Of a stretch of 8,984 bases of DNA, positions 1 through 6,735 are shown one piece after another; within the stretch, counting starts at the first letter, position 1; each line of letters opens with the position of its first letter. The stretch spans positions 1 to 8,984 of the forward strand of contig CALAZS010000199.1 of NCBI GenBank assembly GCA_937926265.1, written 5' to 3'. The notes below the pieces were generated by a model. The model saw nothing but the letters and a program-made list of their open reading frames with translations. It searched no databases and had not been told where the DNA came from. Source of the stretch: an uncultured Gammaproteobacteria bacterium (GTDB lineage Bacteria > Pseudomonadota > Gammaproteobacteria > Chromatiales > Chromatiaceae). A program made the translations under genes and the position numbers.

Positions 1-35
1 GCCTGAATTCTTTGGCCTGAATTCTTTGGCCTGAC
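1..35. repeat. 14-bp tandem direct repeat, two full copies plus a partial third
   Basis: The unit gcctgaattctttg occupies 1-14 and 15-28 without a mismatch, and a third copy begins at 29 (gcctga) before diverging at 35. The window starts at the first base of a unit, so the array may extend further left. Each unit carries the sequence that, on the minus strand, forms the 3' arm of the adjacent hairpin, so that arm is present in about three copies. The array lies just past the stop codon of the flavoprotein gene. No known repeat family was recognised. Confidence 0.75.
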
Positions 36-52
36 TTAATTAATCAGGCCAA
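26..52 (-). terminator. hairpin just downstream of the flavoprotein gene, possible terminator
   Basis: A perfect 9-bp inverted repeat joins 26-34 (ttggcctga) and 44-52 (tcaggccaa) across a 9-base AT-rich loop. It begins 10 bp after the stop codon of the minus-strand gene, the usual place for a terminator. No T-tract follows the stem on either strand, so it is a poor classical intrinsic terminator. It may instead protect the 3' end of the mRNA or be part of the repeat array. Confidence 0.35.
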
Positions 53-62
53 TTCGATTGAT

Positions 63-1064
63 TCAATCATTTGCATAATCAAATGAATCTGAATACATGT
101 TATCCAGGGTCAGTCCTGCTTTCTCAAAGGCATCACGCCCGGCATTGACCATTACCGGTGGACCGGCCATATAAACATCGAATCCACTCATGTCAGGATG
201 ATCAGCAATCACTGCTTCATGAACAAATCCGGTCCTTCCCTGCCAGTTATCCGAGGGCTCTGACAGTACAGGAATAAAGTCTATTTGATCATTTTCCGAA
301 GCCCATTTGCCTGCAAGTTCAGCCTGGTATAGATCTTCTTCCGAGCGAACGCCCCAGTAGAGTATTAATGGTCTTTTGTCGCCGATATAGATGGCATGTT
401 CAATTTGTCCCTTGATCGGGGCAAACCCGGTACCACCTGCCATGAAAATCATTGGCCTGTCAGAATCTTCACGCAACACAAAAGTACCCAGCGGACCGCG
501 AATGCGAAGAATGGCCTTGTCCTGCAAACGGTCAAAAACAAAATCGGTGAATTCACCACCTTCAACATGACGAATATGCAATTCAATCAGTTCATCATCA
601 TGTGGCGCATTGGCTATCGAAAAAGCACGCTCCCTGCCATCACTTAGCAGGAAATTCAGGTATTGACCGGCCATGAACTGCAGACGCTGATTATCAGGAA
701 GCTTTAACCAGACCGCCATGACATCGTGGGCAAGCATTTCATGACGGGCAACCCGGCATGGCAGGGTTTTAACTTCAATTTCACCGGCAGTCTCAAACAA
801 CTTGGCTGATAGCGCAACATCGGATAGGGGCACAGCCTGACAGGTTAAACAGGCATTATCTGCAGCACCCTGCAAAGCCCCGGTTTTCTCACTGGGGTAA
901 CTGATGTCACCCGAAACCAGTGTGGAAATGCAGTTGCCACATGCGCCATTCCTGCATCCGTAAGGCAAACCAATATCCTGCCTTAATGCCGCATCCAGAA
1001 TGGTTTCGCCTTCGGCAACCTCAAAGGTATGTTTACCGGCATTGATATCGATTGTAAAACCCAT
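63..1064 (-). CDS. NAD(P)H-dependent flavin oxidoreductase with N-terminal [2Fe-2S] ferredoxin domain
   Basis: The 333-residue protein joins a plant-type ferredoxin domain (about 1-90) to a ferredoxin-NADP reductase module. The cluster ligands are C37, C42, C45 and C75 in the expected C-x4-C-x2-C-x29-C spacing. The FAD module carries the R-x-x-S flavin signature (RAFS, 146-149), and the nucleotide module carries GGTGFAPIKG (210-219) and YMAGPPVMV (298-306). Electrons would pass from NAD(P)H through FAD to the [2Fe-2S] centre and on to an unknown acceptor. The layout matches oxygenase reductases and proteins often labelled CDP-6-deoxy-3,4-glucoseen reductase, but no deoxysugar or oxygenase gene is nearby, so that name should not be taken literally. 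No signal peptide is seen, so it is probably cytosolic. The ATG start is supported by AAGGA about 7 bases upstream. It is transcribed divergently from the SDR gene. Confidence 0.93.
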   Translation of the reverse strand: MGFTIDINAGKHTFEVAEGETILDAALRQDIGLPYGCRNGACGNCISTLVSGDISYPSEKTGALQGAADNACLTCQAVPLSDVALSAKLFETAGEIEVKTLPCRVARHEMLAHDVMAVWLKLPDNQRLQFMAGQYLNFLLSDGRERAFSIANAPHDDELIELHIRHVEGGEFTDFVFDRLQDKAILRIRGPLGTFVLREDSDRPMIFMAGGTGFAPIKGQIEHAIYIGDKRPLILYWGVRSEEDLYQAELAGKWASENDQIDFIPVLSEPSDNWQGRTGFVHEAVIADHPDMSGFDVYMAGPPVMVNAGRDAFEKAGLTLDNMYSDSFDYAND

Positions 1065-1087
1065 GAAAATTCCTTATTAATCACACT

Positions 1088-1104
1088 TTTATAATTACAA
1101 TTGT
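1088..1104. promoter_or_regulatory. overlapping divergent -10-like boxes and a short palindrome
   Basis: In the 55-bp gap between divergent genes, 1090-1095 reads TATAAT on the plus strand, and 1088-1093 reads TATAAA on the minus strand. The two boxes overlap, so polymerase could bind only one direction at a time. An 8-bp palindrome, acaattgt, follows at 1097-1104 and could be a small operator. Good -35 partners are not evident on either side, and AT-rich sequence produces such boxes by chance, so the call is tentative. A plus-strand start near 1102 would leave a leader of only about 18 bases. Confidence 0.4.
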
Positions 1105-1119
1105 CGCTTAAAACTAAAA

Positions 1120-2001
1120 ATGAATAAACCTGTCTCTCCTGTAGTAATCGTTGGCTGTGGCTATATTGGCAAGCTTGTGGCTGAAAAATTCCTGGAACAA
1201 AACATTCCTGTGACCGGACTTGTCAGGTCACAGGCTTCAGCCCAACAACTGCAAAACAGCGGCATTAACAGCCTGGTCACAGATTTATCTTCACCGCTTG
1301 AAACGGCCTTTGATTTCAGTAATTCGCAGCTTTTTTACTTTGCCCCACCACCATCAGCAGGCACTTCAGATACTCACACCAGGCATTTACTGGAAGCAAT
1401 GGTTCCCAAAAACAACTACCCTGAACGGATAGTTTATATCAGCACAACCGGAGTCTATGGTGATTGCGAAGGACGCTGGATTGATGAAAATGAGCCGGTC
1501 AAGCCTGATGCCGACCGCGCCAAAAGAAGACTTGATGCTGAACAACAGTTAATCGCATTTGGAAAAAAACATGATGTAGAGATTATCATTCTGCGTGTTG
1601 CCGGGATCTATGGTCCGGGCAAATTACCAATCAAGCGACTTAAACAAAACCTGCCTGTCATCCGGCAGGAAGAAGCACCGTTTACCAACCGGATTCACGC
1701 ATATGACCTGGTCAACATTGCTATACAGGCCATGCGTAAAGGTAAAGCCGGTGAAATTTACAATGTCAGTGACGGCCATCCGAGCACCATGACCGAGTAT
1801 TTCAATAGTGTTGCAGACAAAAGCGGTTTGCCGCGCCCACCACAAATTTCACTGGCAGATGGCGCACAACAGCTCTCTGCCGGCATGATGTCCTACATGA
1901 AAGAATCAAGAAGACTGAAGAACGACAAACTGCTGAAAGATTTAAACCTGACTCTGCAGTTTCCTGACCTGCAAAGCGGTATAGAACACTGCGGAATTTA
2001 A
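1120..2001 (+). CDS. NAD(P)-binding SDR-family protein (atypical extended SDR, epimerase/dehydratase-like)
   Basis: The 293-residue protein opens with a Rossmann fold bearing GCGYIG (G12, G14, G17), the nucleotide-binding glycine motif of extended SDR enzymes. A serine/threonine segment followed by VYGD (STTGVYGD, 108-115) and the later LRVAGIYGPG (158-167) are typical of nucleoside-diphosphate-sugar epimerase relatives. The YxxxK catalytic pair is not evident: where it is expected the protein reads PDADRAK (129-135), with no tyrosine four residues before the lysine. This places it with atypical SDRs of the YeeZ-like kind, whose substrates are mostly unknown. No sugar-nucleotide genes flank it. 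The start is the first ATG, 11 residues before the glycine motif. It has no clear Shine-Dalgarno site, so translation may be weak or follow a short leader. Its end faces the ParA gene end across 20 bp. Confidence 0.9.
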   Translation: MNKPVSPVVIVGCGYIGKLVAEKFLEQNIPVTGLVRSQASAQQLQNSGINSLVTDLSSPLETAFDFSNSQLFYFAPPPSAGTSDTHTRHLLEAMVPKNNYPERIVYISTTGVYGDCEGRWIDENEPVKPDADRAKRRLDAEQQLIAFGKKHDVEIIILRVAGIYGPGKLPIKRLKQNLPVIRQEEAPFTNRIHAYDLVNIAIQAMRKGKAGEIYNVSDGHPSTMTEYFNSVADKSGLPRPPQISLADGAQQLSAGMMSYMKESRRLKNDKLLKDLNLTLQFPDLQSGIEHCGI

Positions 2002-2021
2002 AATTTTCGTAAGGATATTGA

Positions 2022-2666
2022 CTATGCCGGCTGGCTTTTTTTACTGTCCAGCCAGTCAATAATTGGGTCCCACTGGGGAAGGTCTTTATCCACCGCCGAT
2101 GGGGCCAGTTCAAAAATACTCAGCCCGGTTTCAGCACATTTCAGGTAGTTGGTCGATTCACGCAAGTGCGATAACACGGGAATCTTCTGCTCATTCAAAA
2201 AATCTTCAAGGCTATGAAAAGCGACAGAATTTTCCCTGACACGGTTCGCCACCAATGCAATTTTGGTTTGTTTCTTACTGACCCGGCCGGATTCCAGCAA
2301 TTCATCCAGGAAGCGCCTGGCAGCACGCATATCAATGGGTGAAGGCAACACCGGGATTATCATGGTTTGCACCTGCTTCAGCATTTTATTGATTTCAGCG
2401 CCATGAATCCCGGCAGGCACATCAATCACCAGGTATTCCGTGCCACGTGCCGGTTTAACCGGCTCACGCGTGGCATCAATCGCCTGAATCGTGGGGACGC
2501 CTTCGTAGTCGTTTCGGGCTTCCAGCCAGTCTAAAGAGGAACCCTGTGGGTCAAAGTCAGCCAGTGCGACCTTGCCATCCTGATCGGCAAACCAGCAGGC
2601 AAGGTTTGTTGCCAGGGTTGTTTTACCGCAGCCACCTTTAGCATTCATAATCATTATTGTTCGCAC
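2022..2666 (-). CDS. stand-alone ParA/MinD-type ATPase
   Basis: The 214-residue protein is a short, single-domain deviant Walker ATPase. It shows the deviant Walker A KGGCGKTT with the signature lysine (10-17), Walker A' DFDPQGSS (37-44) and Walker B VIDVPAG (80-86). There is no N-terminal DNA-binding extension as in plasmid P1-type ParA, so it belongs with compact chromosomal ParA-like ATPases that dimerise on ATP, bind DNA non-specifically and position cargo such as plasmids, carboxysomes or chemoreceptor arrays. No ParB, McdB-like or other partner gene is next to it, so its cargo cannot be named. The start is GTG at 2666, supported by AAGGAGG seven bases upstream. Internal ATGs at residues 5 and 7 have no such site and would cut into the first strand. 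It lies 128 bp downstream of the cation pump on the same strand and probably has its own promoter. Confidence 0.92.
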   Translation of the reverse strand: MRTIMIMNAKGGCGKTTLATNLACWFADQDGKVALADFDPQGSSLDWLEARNDYEGVPTIQAIDATREPVKPARGTEYLVIDVPAGIHGAEINKMLKQVQTMIIPVLPSPIDMRAARRFLDELLESGRVSKKQTKIALVANRVRENSVAFHSLEDFLNEQKIPVLSHLRESTNYLKCAETGLSIFELAPSAVDKDLPQWDPIIDWLDSKKSQPA

Positions 2667-2673
2667 TTTTTTG

Positions 2674-2680
2674 CCTCCTT
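2674..2680 (-). promoter_or_regulatory. strong Shine-Dalgarno site fixing a GTG start
   Basis: On the minus strand this reads AAGGAGG, fully complementary to the 16S rRNA tail, and sits seven bases before the GTG at 2666-2664. It decides the start of the stand-alone ParA gene and suggests efficient translation despite the GTG codon. Confidence 0.85.
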
Positions 2681-2734
2681 CCGGTTAACTTTAATACACA
2701 ACATTAACCTGATATTTACCTTTCGTGTATCAGC

Positions 2735-2763
2735 AGTATTTATCGCCTGATTAATGTCATCAA
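2735..2763 (-). promoter_or_regulatory. possible sigma-70-type promoter for the stand-alone ParA gene
   Basis: On the minus strand TTGATG (2763-2758) and AATACT (2740-2735) are separated by exactly 17 bp, each matching four of six consensus bases. A start near 2728 would give a leader of about 60 bases. The gap also has nested inverted repeats: acattaa/ttaatgt at 2701-2707 and 2751-2757, and ctgata/tatcag at 2709-2714 and 2728-2733. The box matches are modest and no experiment supports them. Confidence 0.3.
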
Positions 2764-2794
2764 AAAACCATACTGCAACAAATCAAATCACTGG

Positions 2795-5563
2795 CTAAAG
2801 CTCTTTCCACTCCCGCATATTGCGTTTGAGGCGCTTGCGAACAAAATATTTTTCAATCTCGACCAGGAACAGCACCGATGAGGATACCAGGATAATTCGC
2901 CCCCACATTTCCATCGGGAGACTGTCAGTACCGAACAAAGTCTGCATCGGCGGCAGGTAGGTAAATGCCAGCTGAAACACAACCAGGACGCCAATTGCGA
3001 TGAGGACAAAACGATTACCGGTAAAACCTTTCAGGCTTAAAACCGGATCACTGATATAGCGGGAATTAAACAGGTAGAAAATCTCAAAAAACACCAGGGT
3101 ATTGACGGCGACCGTACGCGCCATCTCTGTGCTGTGTCCAGCCTCAATTTCGTAGATATACAGTCCGAACGTTCCGGTCATCAGAATAAAGGCGACAAAC
3201 ACAATCCGCCAGAGCAGGTGCCCGTTAAGAATAGGTTCTCCTGCATGACGAGGCTGCCGGTTCATGACATTATCTTCCGGAGGTTCAAATGCCAGCGACA
3301 ATGCCAAAGTGACCGCTGTTATCATGTTGACCCAGAGAATCTGCACAGGTGTCAGGGGCAGCTGCTGAAATCCCATGATAATGGCTGCCATGATTACCAG
3401 CGCCTCACCACCATTGGTGGGCAGAATAAATAAAATGGCTTTTTTCAGGTTGTCATAAACCGTCCTGCCTTCCTCAACCGCATGGGAAATTGAAGCAAAA
3501 TTGTCATCCGCCAATACCATTTCGGCAGCCTCCTTGGCAGCCTCGGTACCATTGCGTCCCATCGCCGTACCGACATCAGCCCGCTTTAAGGCTGGCGCAT
3601 CATTAACGCCATCACCGGTCATTGCCACGATCAGACCAAAATCCTGCAGCAGCTTTACCAGCCTGAGTTTATGCTCGGGGCTGACCCTGGCATAAACATC
3701 GACGTCTTCAACCCTTTGCTTGAGGGCTTCATCATTCAACTGTTCAAGTTCCTGGCCAGTCAGCACATCAGATGCATTGACCAGGTTCAACTGTTTACCA
3801 ATTGCCAGAGCCGTGGCTGAGTGGTCTCCGGTAATCATTTTTACGCGGATGCCGGCATTACTGCAGGTTTTGACTGCTTCAATTGCCTCATCACGAGGCG
3901 GATCAATCAAGCCAAACATGCCCAGCATGACGAGATCTGATTCAACATCCTCAAAATTGAGTTCAACTTTTTCCTGGGGTACCGGCTTGATGGCAATGCC
4001 CAAAACCCGCTGTCCCTGACTGGCCATTTTATGCAGACCATTCATCCAGCATTCAGTATCGACAGGTTTATCTCCGGCACTGGTTCTTTGCAGAGTGCAC
4101 ATTTCCAGCAGCTTTTCAGGCGCACCTTTAACAAACACATAGGCCTGCCCATGATGACTGTGGTGCAATGTCGCCATAAACCGGTGCTCTGACTCAAATG
4201 GAATCAGGTCGGTTCTGGGATAAGACTGCGTTTCAGTTTCTGCTTCAAGTCCTGACTTCAGGGCCGCAACAATCAAGGCTCCTTCCATCGGGTCACCCAG
4301 TACCTGCCACTGGCCTTCCCTGTTTTCGAGTTGGGCATCGTTACATAACAATGCTGCACGCGAGATTTCATCAAGCAGTTTATGATCAGTGCAGACCACT
4401 TTTTTATCTTCGTGGTAGATGCCACCATGGGGGTCGTAGCCGGTTCCATCCAGGGCAAACATCTCGTCCGCAGACAAAATGTTTTTAACCGTCATTTCAT
4501 TGCGTGTCAGGGTGCCGGTTTTATCCGAACAGATCACTGTCACTGCGCCAAGGGTTTCAACTGCGGGCAAACGTCGAATAATGGCATTGCGCCTGGCCAT
4601 ACGTTGCACGCCGATAGCCAGAGTGATGGTCATTATCGCAGGCAAACCTTCCGGGATTGCAGCCACAGCCAGACTGACCGCCGCCAGAAACATTTCAGCA
4701 GCACCGTAATCGCGTAGAAAATAACCGAAGCTGAATGTCAGCACAGCAATCACCAGAATAGCCATTGTCAGCCAGCGACCAAACTGCGCCATTTGTTTCA
4801 ATAACGGCGTAGTGACCTCGTCAACCTCAGCTACCATGGTGCTGATACGGCCAATTTCTGTCATCGCGCCGGTTGCCACTACCACGCCACTTGCCTGGCC
4901 ATGGGAAACCAGCGTGCCTGAATACGCCATGTCATAGCGGTCGCCAATCACAGATTCTGACTTAACTTCAGAATTTGTTTTTTCAACTGCAAGGGACTCA
5001 CCTGTCAGCACGGCTTCCTGCACTTTCAAACCATTTGTTTTAAAAAGGCGTAAATCGGCCGGCACCTTGTCGCCAGACTGCAGTAACACAATATCACCCG
5101 GCACCAGTTCCTCTGCAGGTATTAATACTTTTTTGTTGTCCCTGATGGCCATTGCCGAGGGCGACAACATTTTCTTGATGGCATTTAGGGCATCTTCCGC
5201 CTTGCCTTCCTGCAGGTAACCAATGATGGCATTCAGCAACACCACGCCGAAAATGACGCTGGCATCAACCCAGTGCTGCAGCAGTGCCGTTACAACGCCG
5301 GCAGCAATAAGCACATAAATCAGCACGTTATGAAACTGCAGCAAAAACCTGACAAGCGGACTTCGGACACTGGCTTCAGGCAGGCGGTTTTCACCGTATA
5401 TTTTCTGATTTTCAGTAACTTTCCAGGAGGCAAGCCCCGAGGTTGAAGATTCAAGTTTTTCAAGAACGGTTTCGACTGACATCGCATGCCATTGAGCAAC
5501 TTCCAGATTTGCCTGATCGAGTTTTGCCTGATTGAGTTTTGCTTGGTCGGGTCGGATTTTCAT
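2795..5563 (-). CDS. P2-type cation-transporting ATPase (Ca2+-ATPase-like)
   Basis: This 922-residue inner-membrane pump has every P-type landmark in order: actuator TGES (187-190), TM4 motif PEGL (304-307), phosphorylation motif DKTGTLT with D347 phosphorylated, nucleotide-binding KGAPE (479-483), TGD (578-580), and hinge TGDGVNDAP (649-657). About ten membrane helices are expected: four before the cytoplasmic loop and six after it. The fold is that of SERCA/PMR1-like pumps. TM5 keeps N717 and E720, counterparts of SERCA N768 and E771. TM6 reads WVNMITAV, keeping N746 and T749 but with alanine (A750) where SERCA has the calcium ligand D800, so the ion is uncertain. Residues 7-21 are built of three 5-residue repeats. 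The start is kept at 5563 because the conserved WHAMS segment (25-29) lies before the next Met. No strong Shine-Dalgarno site is seen. TTGACT (5614-5609) could be a -35 box but lacks a good -10 partner. Confidence 0.95.
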   Translation of the reverse strand: MKIRPDQAKLNQAKLDQANLEVAQWHAMSVETVLEKLESSTSGLASWKVTENQKIYGENRLPEASVRSPLVRFLLQFHNVLIYVLIAAGVVTALLQHWVDASVIFGVVLLNAIIGYLQEGKAEDALNAIKKMLSPSAMAIRDNKKVLIPAEELVPGDIVLLQSGDKVPADLRLFKTNGLKVQEAVLTGESLAVEKTNSEVKSESVIGDRYDMAYSGTLVSHGQASGVVVATGAMTEIGRISTMVAEVDEVTTPLLKQMAQFGRWLTMAILVIAVLTFSFGYFLRDYGAAEMFLAAVSLAVAAIPEGLPAIMTITLAIGVQRMARRNAIIRRLPAVETLGAVTVICSDKTGTLTRNEMTVKNILSADEMFALDGTGYDPHGGIYHEDKKVVCTDHKLLDEISRAALLCNDAQLENREGQWQVLGDPMEGALIVAALKSGLEAETETQSYPRTDLIPFESEHRFMATLHHSHHGQAYVFVKGAPEKLLEMCTLQRTSAGDKPVDTECWMNGLHKMASQGQRVLGIAIKPVPQEKVELNFEDVESDLVMLGMFGLIDPPRDEAIEAVKTCSNAGIRVKMITGDHSATALAIGKQLNLVNASDVLTGQELEQLNDEALKQRVEDVDVYARVSPEHKLRLVKLLQDFGLIVAMTGDGVNDAPALKRADVGTAMGRNGTEAAKEAAEMVLADDNFASISHAVEEGRTVYDNLKKAILFILPTNGGEALVIMAAIIMGFQQLPLTPVQILWVNMITAVTLALSLAFEPPEDNVMNRQPRHAGEPILNGHLLWRIVFVAFILMTGTFGLYIYEIEAGHSTEMARTVAVNTLVFFEIFYLFNSRYISDPVLSLKGFTGNRFVLIAIGVLVVFQLAFTYLPPMQTLFGTDSLPMEMWGRIILVSSSVLFLVEIEKYFVRKRLKRNMREWKEL
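5508..5552. repeat. three 15-bp in-frame tandem repeats at the 5' end of the cation pump gene
   Basis: Three consecutive units span 5508-5522, 5523-5537 and 5538-5552. The first two differ at one position and the third differs from the first at three. The period is a multiple of three, so the array adds five residues per copy: it encodes QAKLN, QAKLD and QANLE at residues 7-21 of the pump. The array lies before the conserved WHAMS segment, in a tail that is poorly conserved in the family. It looks like recent expansion by slippage. Confidence 0.85.
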
Positions 5564-5643
5564 TACCGGTTTTTTTGATAAATTTCAGTAGTACTCCCCT
5601 TAAATAATAGTCAAAGCCATCGACTTACGCTTATCAATTGGGC

Positions 5644-5670
5644 TAAAGTTTCCTTTAAGGCTGCCGCTTA
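5644..5670 (+). promoter_or_regulatory. sigma-28 (FliA)-like promoter match before the diguanylate cyclase gene
   Basis: TAAAGTTT at 5644-5651 equals the sigma-28 -35 consensus in all eight bases. After exactly 11 bp, 5663-5670 reads GCCGCTTA, matching six of eight bases of GCCGATAA. Control of a c-di-GMP enzyme by the flagellar sigma factor would make biological sense. The difficulty is position: a start about seven bases beyond the -10 box falls near 5677, leaving the Shine-Dalgarno site (5670-5674) out of the transcript. The match may therefore be fortuitous or give a nearly leaderless mRNA. Confidence 0.35.
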
Positions 5671-5676
5671 AGGAAA
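5649..5676 (+). promoter_or_regulatory. hairpin that buries the Shine-Dalgarno site of the diguanylate cyclase gene
   Basis: The segment 5649-5659 (tttcctttaag) pairs with 5667-5676 (cttaaggaaa) to give ten base pairs with one bulged T. One more G-C pair can close a four-base loop if a second base is bulged. The 3' arm contains AAGGA (5670-5674), the Shine-Dalgarno site nine bases before the ATG at 5684. In any transcript that starts upstream, the fold would hide the ribosome site. The stem is A/U-rich and could open with warmth or with a bound factor. As DNA, the same near-palindrome could be an operator. Confidence 0.5.
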
Positions 5677-5683
5677 TAATCGA

Positions 5684-6733
5684 ATGGATACCCCAAATAA
5701 ACTGTTAATGCCTGAAGTGCCTTTAATTTTTGACCAGGATGATTCTGATAAAGCATCCGAACTGCTGCGGATGTCCCTGTCACGTCTCAATGCAAAGGGG
5801 GTTGATGTCAACCCGCTCAATTATGCATTGACCTATACTTTTTTCTCGGGCAAAAGCCAGCCTCTTAACGATAAAATGGATGCTTACCTTAATGGCGACC
5901 AGCAATGGGCCATTGAGGATATGAAAGAACTTTTCACGCGCTTTTTGATCAGTTGCCAGGATGTCGTTGATGAAGAAGTGCATGCAGAGCTGGTTACATT
6001 GGTTGCCAACATTTTCGGCATGCTCACAGAAACACTTGGCAAAACCGCGCTTTCCAACCAGAAGTTGAAAGGCCACATAGAAAAGCTGGCTCAAAGCAGG
6101 ACACAGCAGACCGTGATGCAGAGTGCCAATGGCATTCTCAGGGAAGCCAGGGCCTTTGTGAAGGAAAGCACTTACCTGGAAACCGAATTCAAACAGTTCA
6201 GTCACGAAGTTTCCAAGCTGAAAACAGAACTCAACCAGGCAAAACAGGAGGCTTTGACCGATGCACTAACCGGCATAAACAATCGCAGGGCTTTTGATGA
6301 AAAACTGGATAAACTGCTGGAGTCTGGTAAACAGTTCTGCCTGATTATTGCCGATCTTGATCACTTCAAAAATATCAATGACAAGTATGGCCACATTATT
6401 GGTGACCGGGTCCTGAGTGCCTTTGCCAGCGTGCTGTCACAAAAAACCAGGGAAAGTGATTTCAATGCCCGCTACGGTGGTGAGGAGTTTGCCATCCTGT
6501 TACCGAATACCCAGGTAACGCAGGCTCAAACAGTTGCTGAACACATCCGCGAAACAGTTGAAAACCTGTCCTTGAAAAACACCAAAACCGGTAAAAAACT
6601 TGATAAATTTACCGTTTCACTTGGAATCAGCTGTCATCGGTCCGGTGAAGATGCGAAGGCATTGATCGACCGCTGTGACAAGGCCATGTACAAAGCCAAG
6701 CATTCCGGTCGCAACCAGGCGGTCGTCGGTTAA
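5684..6733 (+). CDS. diguanylate cyclase with GGDEF domain and uncharacterised N-terminal domain
   Basis: The 349-residue protein should make cyclic di-GMP from two GTP. The C-terminal GGDEF domain (about 185-349) has DALTGINNRR at its entry (193-202), the metal-binding ADLDHFKNINDKYGH segment (223-237) and an intact GGEEF active site (265-269). RESD (256-259) lies five residues before GGEEF, at the usual distance for the RxxD inhibitory site, so product inhibition is likely. The first 150 residues have no predicted membrane helix. They carry NPLNYALTYTFFSGK (43-57), which resembles a helical domain found ahead of GGDEF in other proteobacterial cyclases; its signal is unknown. Residues about 155-190 look like a coiled-coil linker, as in dimeric cyclases. 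There is no EAL domain. The ATG is supported by AAGGA nine bases upstream. The gene diverges from the cation pump and ends 2 bp from the Nudix-like gene. Confidence 0.94.
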   Translation: MDTPNKLLMPEVPLIFDQDDSDKASELLRMSLSRLNAKGVDVNPLNYALTYTFFSGKSQPLNDKMDAYLNGDQQWAIEDMKELFTRFLISCQDVVDEEVHAELVTLVANIFGMLTETLGKTALSNQKLKGHIEKLAQSRTQQTVMQSANGILREARAFVKESTYLETEFKQFSHEVSKLKTELNQAKQEALTDALTGINNRRAFDEKLDKLLESGKQFCLIIADLDHFKNINDKYGHIIGDRVLSAFASVLSQKTRESDFNARYGGEEFAILLPNTQVTQAQTVAEHIRETVENLSLKNTKTGKKLDKFTVSLGISCHRSGEDAKALIDRCDKAMYKAKHSGRNQAVVG

Positions 6734-6735
6734 AT

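Noticed and set aside
63..1064. Naming the flavoprotein as a CDP-6-deoxyglucoseen reductase (deoxysugar synthesis).
   Set aside because: The domain layout is shared by many electron-transfer reductases, and no deoxysugar gene is in the window.
2029..2053. Inverted repeat ggctgg/ccagcc at the convergent ends of the SDR and ParA genes, with a run of seven T inside.
   Set aside because: The T run is in the loop, not after the stem, and no T-tract follows on either strand, so it does not fit an intrinsic terminator. It also lies largely in ParA coding sequence.
1802..2113. Minus-strand open frame of 103 codons across the SDR and ParA gene ends.
   Set aside because: It overlaps two well-supported genes and shows no domain motif.
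2022..2666. A parABS chromosome segregation locus.
   Set aside because: No ParB gene and no parS-like palindrome were seen near either ParA gene.
5780..6205. Open reading frame of 141 codons on the minus strand.
   Set aside because: It lies antisense inside the diguanylate cyclase gene, matches no family I know and lacks supporting signals; a shadow frame.
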